Shown piece by piece: positions 1-6,847 of a stretch of DNA of 7,871 nucleotides. The notes beneath the pieces were generated by a model. The model was not told where the DNA came from. It saw nothing but the letters and a program-made list of their open reading frames with translations, and searched no databases. Each line of letters begins with the position of its first letter. Within the stretch, counting starts at the first letter, position 1. Both the position numbers and the translations under genes were made by a program. Origin of the DNA: Bacillota bacterium (lineage in GTDB: Bacteria > Bacillota > Clostridia > DSM-8532); NCBI GenBank assembly GCA_023426765.1, contig JAEZBW010000180.1, positions 1-7,871 of the forward strand, given 5' to 3'.

Positions 1-1272
1 TTCGGAAAGAAAATATTGATTCTTGGCGGGAACTCCGAGGGGGTTGAAACCATTAAGAATGCAAACGATATGGGAATGAAGACGATTGTCGTCGACCCTG
101 TTCCAGGAGCTCCTGCGAAAAAAATCGCGTGGAAATCTTATGATCTCGACGCAATCGATTTGGAGGCTCTGGTAAAAATCAGTGAAGATGAGCGGGTTGA
201 TGGCGTTTTTGTCGGATTATCGGAAAGACTTCTTGAAACCTATTGCAAGCTGTGCGCACGAATAGGAGTTCCTTGTTACTGTACACCCGACCAGATTGCT
301 GTTTTCTGCGACAAGATTGCATTCAAGAATAAGTGCCGTGAATATGGGATTCCTGTTGTAAACGACTACAATCCGGATGACGATTTTGAATATCCGGTTT
401 TAGTCAAGCCGGCAGACAGCAGCGGATCGAAAGGGATTACCGTATGCAATAACCGTGACGAACTTTTCATTGCGATTGAGAGAGCGAAGTCCTTTTCTCA
501 TACAGGGAGATACCTGATAGAGGACTATCTGCAGGGGGACCAGGTTACAATTAACTATACGATAATGGACGGCGTTTCATATTTATCTTTAATGAACGAC
601 AGATATGTCGTGAAACCCTATGAAAATCTTGGATCCTTCGGAATCGCGGTTGTTTTCCCAAGCAAAAATGCGAAACTTTACGCAGACATAATCCATGACA
701 ACATGTGCCGGCTGTTTAGAGACCTTGGCTTTAAGAATGCGCCTGTCAATCTTCAGGCCTTCGTGGACGGTGACAAGATTCGTTTTTATGACCCTGCCTT
801 AAGGATTGGCGGCGGCCGGGCGTATCTGATCACGGAACATATAACCGGCTTTAACATCCAAAAGGCCCTTCTTCACTTTGCGGTGACAGGGAAAATGCTG
901 TCTGAAAATGAGAAGATACAGCTGAATGAAGATGACTGGAAGCTAAAAGGTAAATATTCTTTACAGCCAAACTTAATCGTTAGAACTGGAACGATTGGGC
1001 ATATAGAGGGAATGGATAAGCTGGATGAAATTCCAGGTTTGATAAGAGCTTTTCAGATAAGGGAGGAAGGAGAAGTAATCTCTCTGGCAGGGACATCTCA
1101 GCAAACGGCTGTGCGTTTGTATTTTGTGTCTGATACGTTGGATGAACTGCTTAATTCGTATCAGAGAGTATTAGATACGATCAGGATCACTGATGACCGG
1201 GGAGAGGATATGCTGCTTCCGCCATTTGACTTCCGCAGCCATTACGATGAATATAATAAGGTAACAATATGA
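1..1272 (+). CDS. ATP-grasp ligase of the CarB/biotin-carboxylase-like type, 5' end outside the window
   Basis: The reading frame is open from the first base, and the residues before the internal TTG at 16 (FGKKI) complete a Rossmann-type first strand. The gene therefore starts upstream; 423 residues are visible. Counting from base 1, the order is a glycine-rich N-terminal strand (ILILGGN, 6-12), a pre-ATP-grasp domain to about 105, then the ATP-grasp fold. That fold shows VLVKPADSSGSKG with Lys136 and the glycine-rich loop, the LIED strand (172-175) that contacts adenine, and a metal-site segment YDPALRIGGG (263-272). Such enzymes use ATP to activate a carboxylate as an acyl phosphate and join it to an amine or other nucleophile. 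In the metal site the usual E-x-N-x-R reads D-x-A-x-R. ATP-grasp proteins are common in polysaccharide loci, and the next genes make a diamino nonulosonic acid, so amide formation on that sugar is plausible (inference). The substrate cannot be read from the sequence. The stop overlaps the next start (ATGA, 1269-1272). Confidence 0.85.
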   Translation, partial: FGKKILILGGNSEGVETIKNANDMGMKTIVVDPVPGAPAKKIAWKSYDLDAIDLEALVKISEDERVDGVFVGLSERLLETYCKLCARIGVPCYCTPDQIAVFCDKIAFKNKCREYGIPVVNDYNPDDDFEYPVLVKPADSSGSKGITVCNNRDELFIAIERAKSFSHTGRYLIEDYLQGDQVTINYTIMDGVSYLSLMNDRYVVKPYENLGSFGIAVVFPSKNAKLYADIIHDNMCRLFRDLGFKNAPVNLQAFVDGDKIRFYDPALRIGGGRAYLITEHITGFNIQKALLHFAVTGKMLSENEKIQLNEDDWKLKGKYSLQPNLIVRTGTIGHIEGMDKLDEIPGLIRAFQIREEGEVISLAGTSQQTAVRLYFVSDTLDELLNSYQRVLDTIRITDDRGEDMLLPPFDFRSHYDEYNKVTI

Positions 1273-2312
1273 AACTTCAAAAATGTATAGAACAGGGCAA
1301 AACATATATCATCGCTGAGATGTCGGCGAATCACGGAGGCAGCTTTAACAGGGCTATCGACATCATCCATGCTGCGAAAGAAGTGGGTGCGGATTGCCTG
1401 AAAATTCAGACATTCACGCCGGATACCCTTACACTGGATTGCGAGAATGAGTTTTTCCCGCCTGCCGCGACTGGACTTTGGAAAGGCCTTCGATCCTATG
1501 AACTCTATCAGCAGGCAGCAACTCCATGGGAGTGGCAGGCGGATCTAAAGAAAGAATGCGAAAAGCTAGGGCTGGACTTCTTATCATCTGTTTTTGACCC
1601 AAGCTCCGTTGATTTCCTTGAAGAGCTTGGAGTCGAATTTTATAAAATTGCGTCCCCGGAACTGCTGGATGTTCCCTTATTAGAATATGTCGCGTCCAAA
1701 GGTAAACCGATAATAATGTCCTGCGGCATCGGAACACAGGAAGAGATCTGGGACGCTGTGAATGCGTGCAGGAAACAGGGAAATGATCAGATTTACCTTC
1801 TGAAATGCACATCTGAATACCCAACATATTTCGAGCAGATGAATCTGTCCCTTATTCCCGCGATGAAGAAGGAATATGGATATCCTGTAGGTCTGTCCGA
1901 TCATTCGATGGATCATCTTGCTGCAGTTGTTGCGGTATCTCTTGGAGCATGCATCATTGAAAAACACTTCTGTATCAGCCGTGAGGTGAAAACACCGGAT
2001 TCAGTTTTCTCCATGAATTATAATGAGTTTAAGGAAATGGTTGAGAGAATCCGTGATGTTGAAAAAATCTTTGGACGGGCGGAATTTCCTCAAACTCCCC
2101 GGGAAGCGCGTAAGCCGCGGCAGGGGCGCTCCCTGTTCTCGTCCTCAGATATAAAAAAGGGCGAGATCTTTACACTGGATAATGTAAAAAGTATTCGTCC
2201 GGGTATCGGACTGAAGCCGAAATATCTGTACGATCTGCTTGGCAGAAAAGCCAACAGAGATATACCGAGAGGATATCCATTGGAGATGAGCGATCTGAAT
2301 GGAGAAAAGTAA
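1269..2312 (+). CDS. pseI: Pseudaminic acid synthase (NeuB/PseI family)
   Basis: This enzyme condenses phosphoenolpyruvate with a 2,4-diacetamido-2,4,6-trideoxyhexose to give a nonulosonic acid of the pseudaminic type in the cytoplasm. The 347 residues match the usual family length. The N-terminal TIM barrel carries IIAEMSANHGG (14-24), LKIQTFTPDTLT (44-55), TPWEW (85-89), KIAS (126-129), LKCTSEYPT (178-186), GLSDHS (208-213) and EKHF (231-234). His212 and His233 correspond to the metal-binding histidines of NeuB. A SAF (antifreeze-like) domain follows at about 287-345, with RPGIGL at 310-315. The TPWEW and LTLD/LW spacing is that of PseI and not of sialic acid NeuB. Some positions differ from Campylobacter PseI as I recall it: SCGIGT for STGIAT, KIASPE for KIASFE, WEWQ for YEWH. 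The start is ATG in an ATGA overlap with the ligase, with AAGG (1258-1261) seven bases upstream. The gene overlaps pseG by 14 bases. Confidence 0.92.
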   Translation: MKLQKCIEQGKTYIIAEMSANHGGSFNRAIDIIHAAKEVGADCLKIQTFTPDTLTLDCENEFFPPAATGLWKGLRSYELYQQAATPWEWQADLKKECEKLGLDFLSSVFDPSSVDFLEELGVEFYKIASPELLDVPLLEYVASKGKPIIMSCGIGTQEEIWDAVNACRKQGNDQIYLLKCTSEYPTYFEQMNLSLIPAMKKEYGYPVGLSDHSMDHLAAVVAVSLGACIIEKHFCISREVKTPDSVFSMNYNEFKEMVERIRDVEKIFGRAEFPQTPREARKPRQGRSLFSSSDIKKGEIFTLDNVKSIRPGIGLKPKYLYDLLGRKANRDIPRGYPLEMSDLNGEK

Positions 2313-3366
2313 AATAAAGTTTGATGTAGCGATAATAGCGGATGGCAACGCATCGATAGGCCTGGGGCATATTATGCGGTGCAGTGCTATTGCAGACGCA
2401 CTTGAAGATATCGGTCAAAAGGTTTGCTTCATTGTATCCGATGTGGTTTCAAAGGAAAAGATAAGCCAGTTAGGGTACTATTCATATTGCATGAATGTTG
2501 ACTATAGGCGTTTGGCAGAACAATCGGAATCGGTTAATCAATTGATAAAAGAGTTTCAGGTAAACTTCGTCTTTATTGACAGCTATTATGCATCCAATGA
2601 ATTGTTTGAATCTGTTGGAGAGTTCTGCCCTGTTGGCTGTTTTGGTTATGGGAAAAATTATTTCCGTGGAATGCAGCTGATAATACCATATGGAATAAGC
2701 AGTGATTTTCAATGGTATAAAGACTCTTTTAACCCGAAAAAAGTAACTGTTTTGTTTGGGCCTCATTATGTCCCTCTGAGAAAGCCGTTCTGGAACATCT
2801 CAGCCAGGAACGGCAGCTCGGCTCCTCAAAAACTACTATTAACATGCGGCGGTACGGATCCGTATAATATTTCTTCAGCTCTCGTAAAAGCGATACGGAA
2901 GGCCGGGATAGATATAGAGATAGGTGTTGTAATCGGGCAGTTCTTTCACATAGAAAAAGTAAAATCGGATTGCAGAGAATTTGAGAATGTCGTATTCTGT
3001 GAGAATATGAACGATCTGTCAGAGATTATGAGAACGTCAGATGTAGCTATCTCTGCCGGCGGGATGACATTGTACGAACTGATGGCGAGCTCTGTGCCAA
3101 CAATAGCATATGCGTTTGCAGATAACCAGTTAAATAACAGCCTGCTCGACGGAGCAGTTCGGTGGTGCGGAGATATCAGACGAAACGGTGCATTGAATCA
3201 TGCTGTCATAGATGCTATTATAACTGAGTTAAAAGTGCTCCTGTGTGACAGAGAAAAACGAACCCAACTGATTGCGAACGGAAAAAAGATATGCGATGGA
3301 CACGGTGCCGTCAGAATAGCAAAAGAGATAAAGGAACAGATAGGCAGGAGGATAATGTGTGAATAA
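2299..3366 (+). CDS. pseG: PseG/SpsG-family UDP-sugar hydrolase
   Basis: In pseudaminic acid synthesis PseG removes UDP from UDP-2,4-diacetamido-2,4,6-trideoxy-beta-L-altrose, giving the free sugar that PseI uses. The protein has 355 residues and a two-domain GT-B fold. The N-terminal motif IGLGHIMRC (20-28) contains His24, equivalent to the catalytic His17 of Campylobacter PseG. The mid-protein LFGPHYVPLR (152-161) matches the family pattern before the second domain. The C-terminal domain has CGGTD (183-187), SAGGMTLYE (252-260) and the terminal DGHGAVRIA (333-341). Several family residues are changed: the usual Arg two before the first-loop Asp is Ile13, the D-H-Y motif is D-S-Y (94-96), and the usual paired aspartates are Gly116-Tyr117. 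The start lies inside pseI, and GGAG at 2282-2285 is a distant Shine-Dalgarno, so translational coupling is likely. A diverged hydrolase acting on another UDP-sugar is possible. Sampled DNA here is AT-richer than downstream. Confidence 0.82.
   Translation: MEKSKIKFDVAIIADGNASIGLGHIMRCSAIADALEDIGQKVCFIVSDVVSKEKISQLGYYSYCMNVDYRRLAEQSESVNQLIKEFQVNFVFIDSYYASNELFESVGEFCPVGCFGYGKNYFRGMQLIIPYGISSDFQWYKDSFNPKKVTVLFGPHYVPLRKPFWNISARNGSSAPQKLLLTCGGTDPYNISSALVKAIRKAGIDIEIGVVIGQFFHIEKVKSDCREFENVVFCENMNDLSEIMRTSDVAISAGGMTLYELMASSVPTIAYAFADNQLNNSLLDGAVRWCGDIRRNGALNHAVIDAIITELKVLLCDREKRTQLIANGKKICDGHGAVRIAKEIKEQIGRRIMCE
3346..3351 (+). promoter_or_regulatory. Ribosome binding site fixing a GTG start
   Basis: AGGAGG lies inside the end of pseG, seven bases before the GTG at 3359. 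The nearby ATG at 3355 is in the pseG frame and is followed at once by that gene's stop, so it cannot start the next protein. This supports GTG as the true initiation codon of the MmgE/PrpD gene. Confidence 0.8.
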
Positions 3367-4693
3367 ATCTATTGAATTTATGAAAGCAATAGATTCGGTA
3401 AGAAATAGGGAGATTCCGGTAGAGGTAATGGCAAGAGCAAGAAGAAGCCTTCTTGACTATCTGGCGGTAACCTGTGCCGGTGCAGAGTTCCAGAAAGACA
3501 AGCTGAATCAGTACTATAATTTTGCCCAACCGGAGGAGGGAAGCTTTAAAACCATCGGAACAGGAAGGAGCCTTGTACTGAAAGAAGCTGTGTTCCTTAA
3601 CGGTCTGAACGGTCATGCCCTCGATTTTGATGATGGCACCAATTCCGGAATCATTCATCTTGGAAGCCCTATTTTTTCTCTCATCATTCCTTTATCCCAG
3701 AGGTATGGGATCGGAGTGGAAGATATGCTAAAAGCAGCTATCGTGGGTTATGAAGCATCCTATACGATGGCTGTCTCCATCCAGCCGGGCCATAAGACAA
3801 TGGGCTATCACGCTACCGGTACCTGCGGCACATTGGGTGCGGCTATTGCAGCAGGTTATTTGCTCGGTTTCAATGAAGAAGAGCGGTTCCAGGCGTTTGC
3901 GGCGGCTTGTGTAGCGGCGTCCGGAATTCTAAAGGTGTTGGATGACGGGAGCGAACTGAAGCCCTACAATGTAGCAAAGACGGCATTGCTGGCATTAACA
4001 GGCTTACAGCTTGCCAAAGCGGGCTTCAAGGGGCATGTGGATCCTCTCGGCGGACGCGGCTTCCTCAGGATGATGACCGGAAAAGAGGATCTGGAACTGA
4101 AGCCGGTGCTGCTGAATGGTACCTATGCTATCATGAAAAGCTATACCAAGCCTTATGCTTCCTGCAGATATACGCATCCGGCAGTGGAGGCAGCGATTCA
4201 TTTAAGGAATCGGGTAAGGTGGGAGGACATCGAAGGCATCATTATAAAGACCTATGATCTGGCTGTGTCCGGACATGACCATACAGAGATTCATGGGAGC
4301 TATAATGCCAAGATGAGTATCCCGTATGCGACCGCAGCCGGATTTATTTATGGTAAAGCAGGGCTTCAGGAGTTTTCTGAAGCGAATGTGAAGAGTAAAG
4401 CTATATTGGATCTGACGAGTAAAGTTCGTGTATATGCAGACGACGATCTGAGTGCAGTTTTTCCAGGTATCCAGGCAGCAATCGTAGAGGCAAAAACAAC
4501 CCATGAAACCTTCACTGAACGCGTGGACTTCCCGAAAGGAGAGCCGGAGAATCCGCTAACAGACGAGGAATTCCGAAGCCGTTATAACGGGCTGATGGAG
4601 TATGCAGGAGTAGACGCCGCGGTTAGCAGCGCAGTATACGATGCTGTGTATCAAGAAAACGCAAAGGTAGAAGAATTAATACTGGGACTGTAA
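3359..4693 (+). CDS. MmgE/PrpD family protein (2-methylcitrate dehydratase-like)
   Basis: The family includes 2-methylcitrate dehydratase (PrpD), cis-aconitate decarboxylase and iminodisuccinate epimerase, all acting on di- or tricarboxylates. The 444 residues are a full-length member. Visible family segments are NGLNGHALDFDDG (81-93), GYHATGTCGTLGAA (149-162), LKPYNVAKTA (200-209), KPYASCRYTHP (264-274) and AKMSIPYATAA (317-327). Against human cis-aconitate decarboxylase, aligned from memory, Asp89, Thr94, His100, His151, Lys201, His273 and Tyr323 fall where active-site residues lie. There is one extra residue (Gly93) after DFDD, and Asn204 replaces a common His. The gene starts with GTG and overlaps pseG by eight bases. 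The usual propionate partners prpB and prpC are absent, so methylcitrate metabolism is unlikely. A role in preparing a carboxylic-acid precursor for a surface sugar is inferred from context only; the exact reaction is not predictable. Confidence 0.87.
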   Translation: MNKSIEFMKAIDSVRNREIPVEVMARARRSLLDYLAVTCAGAEFQKDKLNQYYNFAQPEEGSFKTIGTGRSLVLKEAVFLNGLNGHALDFDDGTNSGIIHLGSPIFSLIIPLSQRYGIGVEDMLKAAIVGYEASYTMAVSIQPGHKTMGYHATGTCGTLGAAIAAGYLLGFNEEERFQAFAAACVAASGILKVLDDGSELKPYNVAKTALLALTGLQLAKAGFKGHVDPLGGRGFLRMMTGKEDLELKPVLLNGTYAIMKSYTKPYASCRYTHPAVEAAIHLRNRVRWEDIEGIIIKTYDLAVSGHDHTEIHGSYNAKMSIPYATAAGFIYGKAGLQEFSEANVKSKAILDLTSKVRVYADDDLSAVFPGIQAAIVEAKTTHETFTERVDFPKGEPENPLTDEEFRSRYNGLMEYAGVDAAVSSAVYDAVYQENAKVEELILGL

Positions 4694-4695
4694 AT

Positions 4696-4701
4696 GAGGT
4701 G
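4696..4701 (+). promoter_or_regulatory. Ribosome binding site favouring the ATG at 4706
   Basis: GAGGTG sits just before the ATG at 4706 and overlaps an earlier in-frame ATG at 4694. No Shine-Dalgarno-like sequence precedes 4694, which directly follows the previous stop codon. The downstream ATG is therefore the better start for the aldo/keto reductase. Confidence 0.65.
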
Positions 4702-4705
4702 TGAG

Positions 4706-5683
4706 ATGAAGAACGTAGACTTGGTTCTTGGCACGATGACTTTTGGAGAGTCTGTCTTTCTGCCTGATGTAGAAGAGTTTGTGAATACATTCCTGAACGC
4801 CGGTTACGATGAACTGGACACAGCCTACGTTTATAACGATGGCAACTGTGAGCGTCTTCTCGGTGAGGTGCTTCCCGCCTTAAGCCGTTCATTTAAAATC
4901 GCCACGAAGGTAAATCCGCGAATCAGCGGCCGGTTAGATGGCGAAGCAGCCTATAAGCAGGTGAATGAATCTCTGGAGCGGCTGAAGCTGAAGAGCGTGG
5001 ATACGGTTTATCTGCACTTCCCGGATCCGGAAACTCCTGTGGACTCCGTCCTCGAAGCAATGGCGGATCTCCATGCTCAGGGAAAATACAGAGAACTTGG
5101 TTTATCGAATTTCCCGGGATGGATGGTAGCGGATGTCTGGCACAAGTGCGTTAAATACGGTTGCGTTGTCCCCACTGTGTTTGAAGGGGTCTACAATCCG
5201 TTGGCCCGGAAAGCTGAGATTGAGCTTAACGCATGCCTGAATTACTTTGGTATGCGCTTCTATGTTTATAATCCATTGGCGGGAGGACTGCTTACAGGAC
5301 GATATGATAAGTTTGAAGATGCTCCCACCGACGGTCGTTTTACGCACCGACCCAATTATCAGGGACGCTACTGGAAAAAGAGCTGCTTTGACGCACTGGA
5401 AGTCATTAATGCAGCTGCCGGCAGGCACGGAATTACCTCCATTGAAGCGACATACCGCTGGCTTTCGTATCATTCCATGCTCAATGGAGATCGCGGTGAT
5501 GCCATCCTCATTGGCGCATCAAAAATCGATCACCTGAAGCAAAATATTGAGACCCTCAAAGCCGGACCTCTGCCGAAGGATGTTGCAGAAGCATTTGAGG
5601 TGGCATGGAATATCTGCAGGGGAGATAGTCCGGAATACTTCACATTGTATAAAGGTAAAAGCGCCGCTGGCGGGAATAACTAA
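4706..5683 (+). CDS. Aldo/keto reductase, AKR7 (aflatoxin/succinic semialdehyde reductase) type
   Basis: This is an NADPH-dependent reductase of aldehydes or ketones with an (alpha/beta)8 barrel. Counting from the chosen ATG (325 residues), the opening LVLGTMTFG (6-14) is followed by the catalytic tetrad Asp38, Tyr43, Lys68 and His104 in DTAYVY, ATKVNP and YLHFPD. AKR7-specific stretches are GLSNFPGW (132-139), PTVFEGVYN (156-164), YNPLAGGLLTGRY (188-200) and the C-terminal SPEYF. These resemble mammalian AKR7A, whose members reduce succinic semialdehyde and other carboxyl-bearing aldehydes. An in-frame ATG at 4694 would add four residues but lacks a ribosome binding site. The gene follows the PrpD-like gene directly and is 24 bases from a decarboxylase that would make an acidic aldehyde. 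Reduction of that product to a hydroxy acid or hydroxyphosphonate is a reasonable inference. An alternative is redox chemistry on a sugar intermediate. Confidence 0.88.
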   Translation: MKNVDLVLGTMTFGESVFLPDVEEFVNTFLNAGYDELDTAYVYNDGNCERLLGEVLPALSRSFKIATKVNPRISGRLDGEAAYKQVNESLERLKLKSVDTVYLHFPDPETPVDSVLEAMADLHAQGKYRELGLSNFPGWMVADVWHKCVKYGCVVPTVFEGVYNPLARKAEIELNACLNYFGMRFYVYNPLAGGLLTGRYDKFEDAPTDGRFTHRPNYQGRYWKKSCFDALEVINAAAGRHGITSIEATYRWLSYHSMLNGDRGDAILIGASKIDHLKQNIETLKAGPLPKDVAEAFEVAWNICRGDSPEYFTLYKGKSAAGGNN

Positions 5684-5687
5684 ATAT

Positions 5688-5693
5688 AGGAGG
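5688..5693 (+). promoter_or_regulatory. Ribosome binding site with long spacing before the decarboxylase
   Basis: AGGAGG is 14 bases from the ATG at 5708, longer than usual. An in-frame TGA at 5702 rules out any earlier start, so 5708 stands. The weaker GAAGAG at 5695-5700 may serve instead. Confidence 0.55.
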
Positions 5694-5707
5694 CGAAGAG
5701 CTGAGCG

Positions 5708-6847
5708 ATGTTAGATCAGAGACTTGTATTTGATGGGTTTATGAAACAGGGCGTATCATTCTTCATTGGTGTTCCGGATTCCTATCTGAACGGCTTCTGC
5801 ACCTATGTACTGGAGAACTGTCCGGAGCGGAACATTATAACAGCCAATGAAGGCAACGCCATCGGGCTGGCGGCCGGATACTATTTTTCAACAGGCAGTA
5901 TTCCACTCGTTTATATGCAAAACTCCGGTATGGGTAACGCACTCAATCCTCTCGTATCATTAGTGGATAAACATGTCTATTCCGTTCCGATGGTACTGTT
6001 AATCGGATGGCGGGGTGACCCTTCCTCGAAAGACCATGTACAACATAAAACACAGGGTGAAATAACAACAAAGCTGCTGGATATGATGGATATACCGTAT
6101 ATGGTGGTGAAAGATGATAATGGATGTATTGAGGAAACGATTGCATGGGCAGTTCAAACAGCGCAAAGCACAAAAGCGCCGACAGCGCTGATTGCGCTAA
6201 AAGGGGTATTTGCCGAAAGCCAAAAGCGCCGGCCTGTGGATGACAGCTATCCGATGAGCCGTGAAGATGCGATGACAGTAATACTAAACAATACCCCCAA
6301 AGACGCTATGTTTGTTGCAACAACCGGAAGGGCTACAAGAGAATTGTATTTCTTGCGGGAAGAGAGAGGCGAGACTCACGACAACGATATACTGAACGTC
6401 GGTTCAATGGGACATGCATCATCGATAGCCATGGGCCTGGCACTTGCGAATAAGGACCGGTTGGTCGTGTGTCTTGATGGAGATGCTGCTGCTCTTATGC
6501 ATCTTGGAGCAATGTCAATGGTCAGTAAGTATAAGTTGCCGAATTTGCTGCATATTATCCTGAATAACGGTGCCCATGAATCTGTAGGCTGTCAGCCTTC
6601 TGTGGGGCATATCATTGATTTTGAGAAGATAGCCCGGGGCTGCGGATATCGGGCAAAGACGGTTGATAATGATAAGTCTTTGAACGAAGCGCTAAGCGAA
6701 CTGACAGATGGAACAGCAGCATCATTCATTAATGTGAAGATTCGAAAGGGCATGAGACCTGTATTGCCGCCATTAAAGATAGATCATCATCAGCTTATAT
6801 CGGACTTTATGAATAAAAATTGTAAAAAGGAGATTGAAATAAAATGA
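5708..6847 (+). CDS. ThDP-dependent decarboxylase, phosphonopyruvate decarboxylase type
   Basis: Phosphonopyruvate decarboxylase turns phosphonopyruvate into phosphonoacetaldehyde and CO2, the step that pulls phosphonate synthesis forward; sulfopyruvate decarboxylase is a close relative. The 379 residues are the normal single-chain length. The pyrimidine-binding half shows GVPDS (21-25), ANEGNAIGLAAGYY (46-59) with Glu48 as the likely cofactor-activating glutamate, QNSGMGN (71-77), GWRGDP (100-105) and QHKTQGEIT (112-120). The diphosphate-binding half shows TTGRATREL (205-213), NVGSMGHASSIAMGLAL (230-246), LDGDAAALMHLG (256-267) and NNGAHESVG (286-294). The metal motif reads GDA in place of the textbook GDG, and the stretch usually DEPQH reads DHVQH. 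No PEP mutase gene lies in the window, so the substrate may be phosphonopyruvate supplied from elsewhere or another acidic 2-oxo acid. The stop overlaps the next start (ATGA). Confidence 0.87.
   Translation: MLDQRLVFDGFMKQGVSFFIGVPDSYLNGFCTYVLENCPERNIITANEGNAIGLAAGYYFSTGSIPLVYMQNSGMGNALNPLVSLVDKHVYSVPMVLLIGWRGDPSSKDHVQHKTQGEITTKLLDMMDIPYMVVKDDNGCIEETIAWAVQTAQSTKAPTALIALKGVFAESQKRRPVDDSYPMSREDAMTVILNNTPKDAMFVATTGRATRELYFLREERGETHDNDILNVGSMGHASSIAMGLALANKDRLVVCLDGDAAALMHLGAMSMVSKYKLPNLLHIILNNGAHESVGCQPSVGHIIDFEKIARGCGYRAKTVDNDKSLNEALSELTDGTAASFINVKIRKGMRPVLPPLKIDHHQLISDFMNKNCKKEIEIK

Noticed and set aside
16..18. TTG as the start of the ATP-grasp gene
   Set aside because: The frame is open to base 1 and the preceding residues form the first strand of the N-terminal fold, so the true start is outside the window.
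1429..1827. Antisense open frame of 132 codons inside pseI
   Set aside because: It lies fully over a strongly conserved gene, its translation has no family-like pattern, and it has no convincing ribosome binding site; other antisense frames (for example 3311-3658 and 5102-5473) are similar.
3359..4693. Methylcitrate cycle (prp) operon
   Set aside because: Only the PrpD-family gene is present; no methylcitrate synthase or 2-methylisocitrate lyase lies nearby.
5247..5537. Same-strand 96-codon open frame inside the aldo/keto reductase
   Set aside because: It is in another frame of a gene with an intact catalytic tetrad and conserved C-terminus; the translation is low in recognisable structure.
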